Shown here: one piece after another, positions 38,296 through 45,838 of the stretch
Numbering within the stretch: position 1 is the stretch's first letter
How the letters are laid out: the number at the start of each line of letters is the position of its first letter
Assembly: GCA_002261155.1 (NCBI GenBank)
Contig: NKXN01000038.1
Coordinates: forward strand, 1 to 61,904
Origin: Bacillaceae bacterium SAS-127
Lineage (GTDB): Bacteria; Bacillota; Bacilli; Bacillales; Domibacillaceae
Direction of reading: 5' to 3'
Length of the DNA stretch: 61,904 nucleotides
The notes under the pieces: model-generated
What the model was told of the DNA's origin: nothing
The model's database searches: none
The model's input: only the letters and a program-made list of their open reading frames with translations
Program-made: the position numbers and the translations under genes

Positions 38296-39215
38296 TGGGC
38301 CTCCCCTACTTTCACCGCTAACTTTTCCCCCTGTTGATCGAGAATGTGAAACACTCGCTCCCCATCGTGAAATGTTAGCTCAATAAATCGTTCAAAAACG
38401 CCCATCTGAATGATTTTTTCGATCATTGGTCTTTGGGAAGCCTCTTTTAAGCTCGTACCGTGAACCGTCGCCATTAAGGTAATACCGGCGTTTACCGCTT
38501 CTGCAACGGCTTGTCCATCTTCTTCTCTCCCAATTTCGTCAGCAATCAATACATCCGGACTTAGTGAGCGAATCATCATCATCATTCCCTCTGCTTTCGG
38601 ACAAGCATCCAAAACGTCTGTACGAGTCCCCACATCTAGCTGAGGAATACCTTTGACGCAGCCAGCGATTTCTGAACGTTCGTCCACGATTCCTACTTTC
38701 ACTGGAGATAAATTCATTGCTGAATCACCACTAGCGGCGACTCTTGCGATATCTCGTAGTAACGTTGTTTTCCCCGATTGCGGTGCACCAATGATCAATG
38801 TACTTTTCCACCGTTCCTTATAAAGAGCCGAAATAAACGGCTTAGCCACTCCAATTTTTTGGCGAGCGATCCGCAAATTGAAAGATGAGAGATGGCGAAT
38901 CGCTTTCACTTTCCCTTGTTCTAAAATGACCTTTCCTGCAAGCCCCACTCGGTGACCGCCTTCGATCGTTAAATATCCGCACCTTAACTCTTCATCTAGA
39001 GCATAAAAAGAGTGCTGACTCAGCTTATTCATTAATACTTGTCCTTCCTCGGGTGTAACAATATGAGGCAAAAAGAACACTTGTCGAGCAATGATTTCTA
39101 ACGGCTGATTCATTCGAATTCTGATCTCTTCCATTTCATCTTTTACTTGGGACGGCAAGCATTGAATAACTTTCTTTAATGTCGGCGGCAAATAAGAGAG
39201 AATCGTATCGATCAT
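38292..39215 (-). CDS. spoIIIAA: Stage III sporulation protein AA (SpoIIIAA ATPase)
   Basis: A 307-residue secretion-ATPase-like protein with Walker A GAPQSGKT at 143-150 and Walker B-like DVLIADEIGREEDG. It supplies energy to the SpoIIIA-SpoIIQ channel in the mother cell. First gene of the eight-gene operon, preceded by AAGGAGGAAG and a sigma-E-type promoter. Confidence 0.96.
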   Translation of the reverse strand: MIDTILSYLPPTLKKVIQCLPSQVKDEMEEIRIRMNQPLEIIARQVFFLPHIVTPEEGQVLMNKLSQHSFYALDEELRCGYLTIEGGHRVGLAGKVILEQGKVKAIRHLSSFNLRIARQKIGVAKPFISALYKERWKSTLIIGAPQSGKTTLLRDIARVAASGDSAMNLSPVKVGIVDERSEIAGCVKGIPQLDVGTRTDVLDACPKAEGMMMMIRSLSPDVLIADEIGREEDGQAVAEAVNAGITLMATVHGTSLKEASQRPMIEKIIQMGVFERFIELTFHDGERVFHILDQQGEKLAVKVGEAQ

Positions 39216-39244
39216 GACTTCCTCCTTCCCCTCCCTTTTTATTC

Positions 39245-39272
39245 AATGTATGTTTTTCTGCTCAAGTTATGC
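39245..39272 (-). promoter_or_regulatory. Sigma-E promoter of the spoIIIA operon
   Basis: Minus strand GCATAAC (39266-39272), 13 nt, CATACATT (39245-39252). The -10 is a perfect sigma-E box (CATACAHT) and the -35 matches 5 of 7 of KMATATT. It lies about 30 nt upstream of spoIIIAA, consistent with the known mother-cell sigma-E control of spoIIIA. Confidence 0.8.
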
Positions 39273-39293
39273 CGTTCATTCTAGGTAAAAAGA

Positions 39294-39318
39294 CAAAAAA
39301 GACCGGCCAAAGCCAGTC
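39294..39318 (-). terminator. Second terminator-like hairpin between efp and spoIIIA
   Basis: GACTGGC/GCCGGTC stem with a 4-nt loop followed by TTTTTT on the minus strand. It would back up the hairpin directly after efp and insulate the sporulation operon. Confidence 0.75.
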
Positions 39319-39385
39319 TCCTTCATTCGTACTTATTCACTTGTTTAACACCTTTTCCGCTAATGTGACTCCCTATTACACTACA

Positions 39386-39421
39386 AAAAGGCTGTCCCTA
39401 CATAGAGGAACAGCCTTTTTG
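39386..39421 (-). terminator. Terminator of efp
   Basis: AAAAAGGCTGT/ACAGCCTTTTT hairpin immediately downstream of the efp stop, with T residues on the minus strand. Confidence 0.85.
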
Positions 39422-39425
39422 AAAC

Positions 39426-39983
39426 TTATGCACGTGAAACGTAGCTTCCTTCATCCGTATTAACGATTAATACGTCTCCTTCATTCACAAAGAAAGGAAC
39501 TTGAACAACTAAGCCTGTTTCTACAGTTGCCGGTTTTGTACCACCTGAAGCAGTGTCGCCTTTAATACCTGGCTCTGTTTCAGTTACTTTTAGCTCAACT
39601 GTATTCGGTAATTCTACACCAAGTGTTTCTGTGTGATACATCATGATGGAAACTTCCATGTTTTCTTTCAAGAATTTTAATTCGTATTCGATTTGGTCAG
39701 CTGGTAGCTCGATTTGCTCATATGATTCATTGTCCATGAATACATGTTGATCACCGTTTGCATATAAGTACTGCATTCTACGATTGTCAATTTGAGCTTT
39801 CGCTACTTTTTCACCCGCACGGAATGTTTTTTCTTGAATGGCACCGTTACGAAGGTTACGAAGCTTAGAGCGAACAAACGCTGCTCCTTTTCCTGGTTTT
39901 ACATGTTGGAAGTCAACGACGCGCCAAATGCTTCCATCCACTTCAATTGTTAATCCTGTGCGAAAATCATTTACTGAAATCAT
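39426..39983 (-). CDS. efp: Translation elongation factor EF-P
   Basis: A 185-residue three-domain EF-P. The modified-lysine loop KPGKGAAF has Lys32 at its tip. It rescues ribosomes stalled at polyproline stretches. It follows papA by 21 nt. In B. subtilis efp, yqhT (papA) and yqhS (aroQ) occur in the same order. Confidence 0.97.
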   Translation of the reverse strand: MISVNDFRTGLTIEVDGSIWRVVDFQHVKPGKGAAFVRSKLRNLRNGAIQEKTFRAGEKVAKAQIDNRRMQYLYANGDQHVFMDNESYEQIELPADQIEYELKFLKENMEVSIMMYHTETLGVELPNTVELKVTETEPGIKGDTASGGTKPATVETGLVVQVPFFVNEGDVLIVNTDEGSYVSRA

Positions 39984-40004
39984 TTTGTAAATCCTCCATT
40001 ATCA

Positions 40005-41066
40005 TTAAAGAATGATTAAGTCTTTAGTAGAATGTGTGAGCGTTTCATTTCCATTTTCTGTGATGATCGTATCATCTTCAATGCGCACACCGCCTACTCC
40101 CGGCAAATAAATTCCCGGCTCGACTGTCACAGCCATGCCCGGGGCTAATACCATTTCTGAACGGGAAGAAAGATTAGGTCCTTCGTGTACTTCCAGGCCG
40201 ATCCCATGACCAGTTGAGTGACCAAAATATTGGCCATATCCAGCTTTCGTTATATGATCACGCGTAATCGCATCCGCTGCTTTCCCCGTCATGCCCGCCT
40301 TGATTTCATCCATGCCTTTCAACTGCGCTTCTAACACAATATGATAAATATCTTTCATCTGATCAGATGGTTCACCCACTGCAATGGTGCGAGTAATATC
40401 CGAAACATAGCCTTGATAATAGGCACCATAGTCAAGCGTGACCATATCGCCTTTTTCAATTACCTTATCGCTCGCTACTCCATGAGGTAGAGCGGAACGT
40501 TTACCTGAGGCTACTATTGTATCAAAAGATGAAGATGTCGCGCCACACTTTCTCATAAAGAACTCGAGTTCATTGGAAACCTCAAGCTCTGTCTTCCCTG
40601 GTTGAATAAATTCAAGAATATGCTTGAATGCCGCATCGGCAATAACGGCAGCTTCCTTTAATATCTTAATCTCTGATTCGCTCTTAATCAAGCGCAACTT
40701 TTCAACTAATTGACTAACGGGAACAATCTCTGTTTTGACGAGTCCTTGAAGGAGCTCATAAGATTGAAACGTCGTATAGGCTTTTTCAAAACCGAGTCGA
40801 TTAACCCCTAATACTTTCGCTTGATTGGCGATTTCTTCGTAAATGGTTCCTTCATGCTTCACAATATGAAAGCCGTCTGCCTGTTTTTGCGCTTGTTCCA
40901 CATAGCGGAAATCGGTAACAAACACCGCTTTGTCCATTGTGACTAACGCTGCGCCAGAAGAACCGGTAAAGTTCGTTAAATAACGGCGATTGTATGGGCT
41001 CATCACAAGTAAGCCATCAATCCCCTCTGTTTGCATCATAGTACGAAGCTGATTTAATTTGATCAT
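40005..41066 (-). CDS. papA: Xaa-Pro dipeptidase/aminopeptidase (YqhT/PapA)
   Basis: A 353-residue M24 metallopeptidase. It has an N-terminal creatinase-like domain (~1-125) and a C-terminal pita-bread domain with metal ligands in TLDYGAYYQGYVSDITRT, GHSTGHGIGLEVHEGP and VTVEPGIYLPGVGG. It removes N-terminal residues before proline. It overlaps aroQ by 4 nt. Proline-peptide metabolism next to efp is a recurrent pairing in Bacilli. Confidence 0.93.
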   Translation of the reverse strand: MIKLNQLRTMMQTEGIDGLLVMSPYNRRYLTNFTGSSGAALVTMDKAVFVTDFRYVEQAQKQADGFHIVKHEGTIYEEIANQAKVLGVNRLGFEKAYTTFQSYELLQGLVKTEIVPVSQLVEKLRLIKSESEIKILKEAAVIADAAFKHILEFIQPGKTELEVSNELEFFMRKCGATSSSFDTIVASGKRSALPHGVASDKVIEKGDMVTLDYGAYYQGYVSDITRTIAVGEPSDQMKDIYHIVLEAQLKGMDEIKAGMTGKAADAITRDHITKAGYGQYFGHSTGHGIGLEVHEGPNLSSRSEMVLAPGMAVTVEPGIYLPGVGGVRIEDDTIITENGNETLTHSTKDLIIL

Positions 41067-41512
41067 TTTTCACTCTCTCCCGTTCTATGTATTAACGCTT
41101 GTAAAGCCAGTTCATACCCGATCAGCCCTAACCCTGCAATTTGCCCACTAGCGACTGGAGCAATGACCGATTGATGACGGAATGACTCTCTTGCATGAAT
41201 GTTACTAATATGCACTTCAATGGTTGGAATCGAAATGGACGCTACCGCATCTCGCAGTGCATAGCTATAGTGCGTGAATGCTCCTGGGTTAAAAATAATC
41301 CCGTCCATTTCTTCATCCGCAGCTAAGTAAAGACGATCGATCAGCTCTCCTTCATGGTTCGATTGAAAAGCGGAAAGCGTCACACCCGCTTCCTTCGCTT
41401 TAGAAGTCAAATGACTTTCAAGCTCTTCTAAAGTAACCGCTCCATAAATATCCGGCTCTCTCTTTCCGAGTCGGTTTAAATTCGGCCCGTTTAATAATAG
41501 AATGTTCTTCAT
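41063..41512 (-). CDS. aroQ: Type II 3-dehydroquinate dehydratase
   Basis: A 149-residue type II enzyme with LLLNGPNLNRLGKREPDIYG at the N-terminus, GAFTHYSYALRDA and EVHISNIHARESFR. It dehydrates 3-dehydroquinate in the shikimate pathway; aroK later in this window acts two steps further on. In B. subtilis it is yqhS. It overlaps papA by 4 nt. Confidence 0.95.
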   Translation of the reverse strand: MKNILLLNGPNLNRLGKREPDIYGAVTLEELESHLTSKAKEAGVTLSAFQSNHEGELIDRLYLAADEEMDGIIFNPGAFTHYSYALRDAVASISIPTIEVHISNIHARESFRHQSVIAPVASGQIAGLGLIGYELALQALIHRTGESEK

Positions 41513-41577
41513 ACCTTCTCCTGCCCCCGAATATAGTTACAAGAACATTCTAACATATTTTTTTTACTAATAACTAC

Positions 41578-42075
41578 TTACTCGGTCTCTTCTGCTTGAA
41601 CATTCATCCGTTTATGATGTTCATAGCCATAGGAGATGGAATAACCGATAAACAAACCATATAAAAGAAGAAGGCAAATCGTCGTGACTAATGTATCGTT
41701 ATTCATCGTTCTCCACCAAGGAATTGCAGGATAAATCGAACGAAGAACGATAAAGAAGACGATCCATAAACTAGCACCGTATATTACTCCGACCCACATC
41801 GACTTCTTTTTTCGGAATAGGGCGTAATAAATGAAAGCTAGAATGAGCGAGCAAATGGTATAAAATAAAATGCTCATCGCTACATTGAAATACGTCTTTT
41901 TAAATTCTGTGATATGCATATATTTCAATACGGCGTTCGGGTTGAAACTGATAAAATCAAAATAGGCAACAAATTGAGCGAGTCCTCCCCAAAATAACCC
42001 TCCATAGAAACCGATTAGAACAACATTTTTCAGCGGAAAATGAATTTCTTTTTCTCGTTTCACACCTTTTTCCAT
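41578..42075 (-). CDS. yqhR: YqhR-like membrane protein
   Basis: A 165-residue protein with four hydrophobic segments (about 15-37, 62-86, 93-112, 130-150). Length, topology and location between aroQ and yqhQ match B. subtilis YqhR. Function unknown. It is transcribed divergently from yqhQ. Confidence 0.87.
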   Translation of the reverse strand: MEKGVKREKEIHFPLKNVVLIGFYGGLFWGGLAQFVAYFDFISFNPNAVLKYMHITEFKKTYFNVAMSILFYTICSLILAFIYYALFRKKKSMWVGVIYGASLWIVFFIVLRSIYPAIPWWRTMNNDTLVTTICLLLLYGLFIGYSISYGYEHHKRMNVQAEETE

Positions 42076-42210
42076 CTTGCACCTCCACCTTCACGAATAA
42101 CAAACTTTCAGAAAGCATTTTTGTTGAGTGATTCAGCTTTTATTTTTCCTGAATAACGGCTAAAATATGTATATAAGCTTTATCTTTAATTCAATGAAAG
42201 AGGGTATTCC

Positions 42211-43152
42211 ATGAGTGAACAAAAGCCAGTTTATGGCGGTCAGGCAGTTGTAGAAGGCGTCATGTTTGGTGGAAAGCACCATACCGTCACCGCAGTCCGT
42301 AAAAAGGATCAATCGATCGCCTATTACCATTTACCAAGAAAAACAAAGTCGTCGTTGCAAATATTCAAGAAAATCCCGTTCATTCGAGGGATCTTTGCGA
42401 TTTTAGATGCGGCAGCGAACGGATCGAAGCATTTAAATTTCTCTCAAGAACAATATGATTTAGACGAGGATGAAGTAGAAACTAAGAAAAGTACAGAGCC
42501 ATCTAAACTGGCGATGGTTCTAGGAGTAGCCGCCATCGGAATCCTCTCTTTTTTATTCGGGAAATTCGTCTTCACTTTAGTCCCTGTCTTTTTAGCGGAA
42601 TCTACTCGGTCAATCTTTTCGAGTGATATGGAACAAATTATAATCGAAAGTGTATTCAAGCTTATTCTGCTGTTAGTTTACATTTATTTAATCTCTTTAA
42701 CGCCGATGATTAAAAGAGTATTTCAATATCATGGGGCTGAGCATAAAGTGATTAATGCGTATGAGAACAACCAAACATTAACAGTCAAAAATGTACAAGC
42801 GGCTTCCCGCCTCCATTACCGTTGTGGTTCAAGCTTTATTTTATTTACAGTCATTGTAGGTATGTTTGTGTATACGTTAGTGCCAACTGAACCATTATAT
42901 GTGAGAGTGTTAAATCGAATTGCTCTCATTCCCGTCGTTCTCGGCATCTCTTTTGAAGTACTTCAATTTACGAATAAACTGCGTGACGTCCCGGTACTAC
43001 GTTTTCTCGGCTATCCTGGCTTGTGGCTACAACTATTAACAACGAAAGAACCGACAGATGATCAAGTAGAAGTAGCGATCGCCTCGTTTGAAAAATTAAT
43101 AAATTTTGAAGAAAACACACAAAAAGGATTAAACGCTGAGGAAATTGTCTAA
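42211..43152 (+). CDS. yqhQ: DUF1385 membrane protein YqhQ
   Basis: A 313-residue protein with the DUF1385 N-terminus YGGQAVVEGVMFGG, central transmembrane segments, and the conserved FQYHGAEHKVINAYE and SRLHYRCGSSFI motifs. Widespread in Firmicutes; the biochemical role is not established. The ATG is preceded by AAAGAGGG. It is followed 34 nt later by yqhP. Confidence 0.92.
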   Translation: MSEQKPVYGGQAVVEGVMFGGKHHTVTAVRKKDQSIAYYHLPRKTKSSLQIFKKIPFIRGIFAILDAAANGSKHLNFSQEQYDLDEDEVETKKSTEPSKLAMVLGVAAIGILSFLFGKFVFTLVPVFLAESTRSIFSSDMEQIIIESVFKLILLLVYIYLISLTPMIKRVFQYHGAEHKVINAYENNQTLTVKNVQAASRLHYRCGSSFILFTVIVGMFVYTLVPTEPLYVRVLNRIALIPVVLGISFEVLQFTNKLRDVPVLRFLGYPGLWLQLLTTKEPTDDQVEVAIASFEKLINFEENTQKGLNAEEIV

Positions 43153-43186
43153 TATGTAATTAACAGCTTGTTAGGAGGTGGCTTTA

Positions 43187-43546
43187 TTGACAACTCGTAC
43201 AGTCATTACCTTTTCATTAATTGCACTCGCTGCTATCGGGCTCGTTTCTATGTTGTTTAATGCTCCTGGAGCTTTAGCTCGGCAGCTGATTATTGCAGCA
43301 GTAACTGTAGCTATTATTGTTTTAATCTATCGCCTCGTCATGAGAAAGCGGTTAGGTGGCAATGGTGAAGATCGAGCGTTTGCAAAGGCGGCTAAACAAT
43401 CGAAAAAACGATTGAAAAGCCGTCGAAAGACAACTCAGCCCTCCACTCCAGCTACAAAAAAGAAACCTTTAAGAAGAAAATCGTCTGCTCATTTAAGGGT
43501 TATCGAAGGAAAGAAAGGCAAAAAAAATAACCGGGCTTCTTCGTAA
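43187..43546 (+). CDS. yqhP: YqhP-like membrane protein with basic tail
   Basis: A 119-residue protein with two transmembrane helices (about 5-26 and 30-48) followed by a very basic, K/R/S/T-rich C-terminus that could bind nucleic acid or acidic lipid. It starts at a TTG 6 nt after AGGAGGTG; a GTG three codons earlier overlaps that ribosome site. Position after yqhQ matches B. subtilis yqhP. Function unknown. Confidence 0.85.
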   Translation: MTTRTVITFSLIALAAIGLVSMLFNAPGALARQLIIAAVTVAIIVLIYRLVMRKRLGGNGEDRAFAKAAKQSKKRLKSRRKTTQPSTPATKKKPLRRKSSAHLRVIEGKKGKKNNRASS

Positions 43547-43556
43547 AACCCGGCTA
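43528..43556. terminator. Hairpin at the convergent yqhP/yqhO ends
   Basis: AACCGGG/CCCGGCT arms around a 13-nt loop that contains the yqhP stop codon. Short A/T tracts flank it. Probably terminates both convergent genes. Confidence 0.6.
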
Positions 43557-44426
43557 TTAATAACTCCAGCGCTTAAAAAACGCCTTAGCATGATCACGTC
43601 CTGTTTGAATAAGGGCGTCTTTTTTTTCGTCTGTTAAGTTAAAATCGGTAATCGCTGTTTCTTGCACCGGAATAAAGAGAACATTACTTTCATGCCTTCT
43701 CGAAATATAGCGAGCATCGTGGGCATCTTTCATCGTATGAAATAAAGCACTAAATAAATCGATCCCTGTTTTCACTTGCCGCGAGACGCCTGTTGTTTTC
43801 GTCATCAATTTCACGCCAAGAACAGGCCGCATCAACTTTTTGTCTGCCTCATCAAACAGCCAAATGGGAAAGTTGCTCAACACGCCACCATCGACCGTTA
43901 ACGCTCGGCCATTTAGTTTCACCGGCTGAAAAAAATATGGAATCGTGCAACTCATTCGGACGGCTCGTGCCACTGAAAATGCAAGCGGATCTTTATTGTA
44001 AGAAGGCAAATCATCTGGAATGACGAGCAAGCGACCATTGGTAATATCGGATGTGACAACACGTAACGCTTCTGGTGGAAGATCCCCAAACGTTCGTATT
44101 CCTTTTTGTTCAAGCCTCGTTTCTAACCATTGTTCAAGTTTCTTCCCTTTATATAAACCGAGCTGAAAATAAAGCTTCATCCACCTCAAAAAGGGGAAGT
44201 CAAACATAACATCATCCAATAACTGCTTTTCGTTTACTTCCATCACCATTCGCTTCAACTCTTCACTAGAGTACCCAGCCGCGATAAAAGCGGCAATAAT
44301 CGCTCCTGCACTCGTACCGGCTAAGCGGACAAAGGTTAAGCCTCTTTGCTCAATCTCTTCAAATGCACCGACTAGCGCAAACCCTTTAATTCCCCCACCC
44401 GAAAACACCCCATCGATCTTCATCAT
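43557..44426 (-). CDS. yqhO: Patatin-like phospholipase YqhO
   Basis: A 289-residue patatin-domain protein. It has the oxyanion-hole motif GGGIKG at 10-15, the nucleophile in GTSAG (Ser39) and the catalytic Asp in DGGVLSNFP near residue 180. It predicts an acyl hydrolase of the RssA/YchK type. Cytosolic, with no signal peptide. Location matches B. subtilis yqhO. Confidence 0.92.
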   Translation of the reverse strand: MMKIDGVFSGGGIKGFALVGAFEEIEQRGLTFVRLAGTSAGAIIAAFIAAGYSSEELKRMVMEVNEKQLLDDVMFDFPFLRWMKLYFQLGLYKGKKLEQWLETRLEQKGIRTFGDLPPEALRVVTSDITNGRLLVIPDDLPSYNKDPLAFSVARAVRMSCTIPYFFQPVKLNGRALTVDGGVLSNFPIWLFDEADKKLMRPVLGVKLMTKTTGVSRQVKTGIDLFSALFHTMKDAHDARYISRRHESNVLFIPVQETAITDFNLTDEKKDALIQTGRDHAKAFFKRWSY

Positions 44427-44520
44427 TCCTTCACCTCTCCCACTTACGCCCGATTGTTATATGTGTAAGCAAGAAAAAGTTGTCCTAGAAGTGGAAATTT
44501 GATTGGATCAATCATTACGC

Positions 44521-44566
44521 AAAAAGCGGCCATCAATCTAAAGATTGATAGCCGCCTTCTTATCTA
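44521..44566 (-). terminator. Distal terminator downstream of nrdJ
   Basis: GCGGCTATCAATCT/AGATTGATGGCCGC stem with a 2-nt loop followed by TTTTT on the minus strand. It lies beyond the palindromic element that separates it from the nrdJ stop. Confidence 0.88.
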
Positions 44567-44576
44567 TTTTACCCCG

Positions 44577-44712
44577 CATTAACGGGCTGTAAGATCCCCA
44601 CCTCAACATGGTAGAAAGAAACGCAGGCATGGAGGTGGGGGATCAACAGCCCGTAAACGCCCGATCAGTTCAACTAACAATCAGCGGGGATGAAGCCCCC
44701 TACTGATTGAAG
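44577..44712. mobile_element. Palindrome-rich element, possibly an IS200/IS605 end remnant
   Basis: About 135 bp with two strong hairpins. The first pairs ACGGGCTGT-AA-GATCCCCACCTC (44582-44604) with its complement at 44632-44654 around a 27-nt loop. The second is CAATCAG/CTGATTG with an inner GGGG/CCCC (44678-44709). There is no coding capacity. Adjacent subterminal hairpins and a GC content above the flanks recall ends of IS200/IS605-type elements or derived non-autonomous copies. On the minus strand it would be the 3' untranslated region of nrdJ. The class is a guess from structure. Confidence 0.4.
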
Positions 44713-44719
44713 TTTCACT

Positions 44720-45838
44720 TTACAAACCACATTTCAGCTGAGCGCCGCAATTTGTACACGTATTACAGCCACCCATTTCTTCTACTGTTCCTTTGCGACA
44801 AACGGGACAAGTGTTACCCACTTCACTACCGATCGTCACATTTGTTGAACGAATTTCTTGGATTGTGTCAACGAGAACAACATGATTTTCATGTTCTTTT
44901 GTTTTCGTTTCTGTTTCCTCGAAATCATTTTCTTCTGCTTTTAGTGTAAGCACTTGGGAATCACGGCTTCCATCAACATATACCGTACCACCCTTTGCTC
45001 CGCCTTTATAAAGACGCTCATACACTTGCTCGACTTGTTCTACCGTGTAGCCACGTGGTGCGTTCACTGTTTTCGAGATCGAGCTATCGATCCAACGCTG
45101 AATCACACATTGTACATCCGCATGTGCTTCCGGAGACAAGCTCATCGCCGTCACAAACCATTCAGGCAACTGATTAGGGTCTGCCTCTGGATGACGATCT
45201 AAATATTCTTTAACAATATCCGCCTTCACTTCAATAAACTTCCCTAAGCGACCGCTTCGGTAGTAAGTGAAAGAGAAATATGGCTCTAAACCTGTGGAAA
45301 CGCCAACCATTGTTCCAGTACTGCCCGTTGGAGCAACAGTCAGTAAGTGCGAGTTGCGGATTCCATGTTCATGGATCGCTGCACGCACATCTTCAGGCAT
45401 TTTTTTCATATAGCCTGTTTCAATAAAGGCTTGTCTTAAACGAGTTGTTTCTTCTTCTGTTTCTCCTTGAAGGAATGGGAAACTTCCTTTTTCTTTCGCT
45501 AATTCAACGGATTCTTTATAAGCAGTAACAGCAATTGCTTCGAATACTTGATCCACTAGTTCATTACCTTCTGGTGAACCGTATTCTTTTTCACAATAGA
45601 TTAATAAGTCGGCAAGTCCCATAACTCCTAGGCCGACACGACGCTCACCTAAGGCCTGCTTTTTATTCTCATCAAGGAAGTATGGTGTCGCATCAATGAC
45701 ATTATCTTGCATGCGTACGCCCACAGCTACCGTTTGTTTTAACTTTTCAAAGTTCACCGTTTTTGTTTCCTTATCTGCCATTTCCGCTAAGTTCACAGCA
45801 GCTAGATTACAAACAGAAAACGGTGCAAGTGGTTGTTC
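44720..45838 (-). CDS. nrdJ: AdoCbl-dependent ribonucleotide reductase NrdJ, exon 2
   Basis: The second coding part, 372 residues, begins EQPLAPFSVCNLAAVNLAEM directly at the inferred 3' splice site. It contains the C-terminal half of the class II catalytic barrel (APTGSTGTMVGVSTGLEP). It ends in a cysteine-rich tail (CPVCR...CNTCTNCG...C) that should carry the redox-active cysteines which re-reduce the active site. Joined to exon 1 it gives a protein of about 852 residues. Without splicing, a stop codon lies immediately after exon 1. An internal ATG could give a useless 358-residue fragment. Confidence 0.9.
   Translation of the reverse strand, partial: EQPLAPFSVCNLAAVNLAEMADKETKTVNFEKLKQTVAVGVRMQDNVIDATPYFLDENKKQALGERRVGLGVMGLADLLIYCEKEYGSPEGNELVDQVFEAIAVTAYKESVELAKEKGSFPFLQGETEEETTRLRQAFIETGYMKKMPEDVRAAIHEHGIRNSHLLTVAPTGSTGTMVGVSTGLEPYFSFTYYRSGRLGKFIEVKADIVKEYLDRHPEADPNQLPEWFVTAMSLSPEAHADVQCVIQRWIDSSISKTVNAPRGYTVEQVEQVYERLYKGGAKGGTVYVDGSRDSQVLTLKAEENDFEETETKTKEHENHVVLVDTIQEIRSTNVTIGSEVGNTCPVCRKGTVEEMGGCNTCTNCGAQLKCGL

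Noticed and set aside
42444-42659. Antisense frames of 60-120 codons opposite conserved genes throughout the window
   Set aside because: They lie opposite highly conserved coding sequence, lack ribosome sites and resemble no family.
44577-44712. CRISPR array or riboswitch
   Set aside because: Only two different hairpins, no regularly repeated units, and it lies 3' of nrdJ rather than in a leader.
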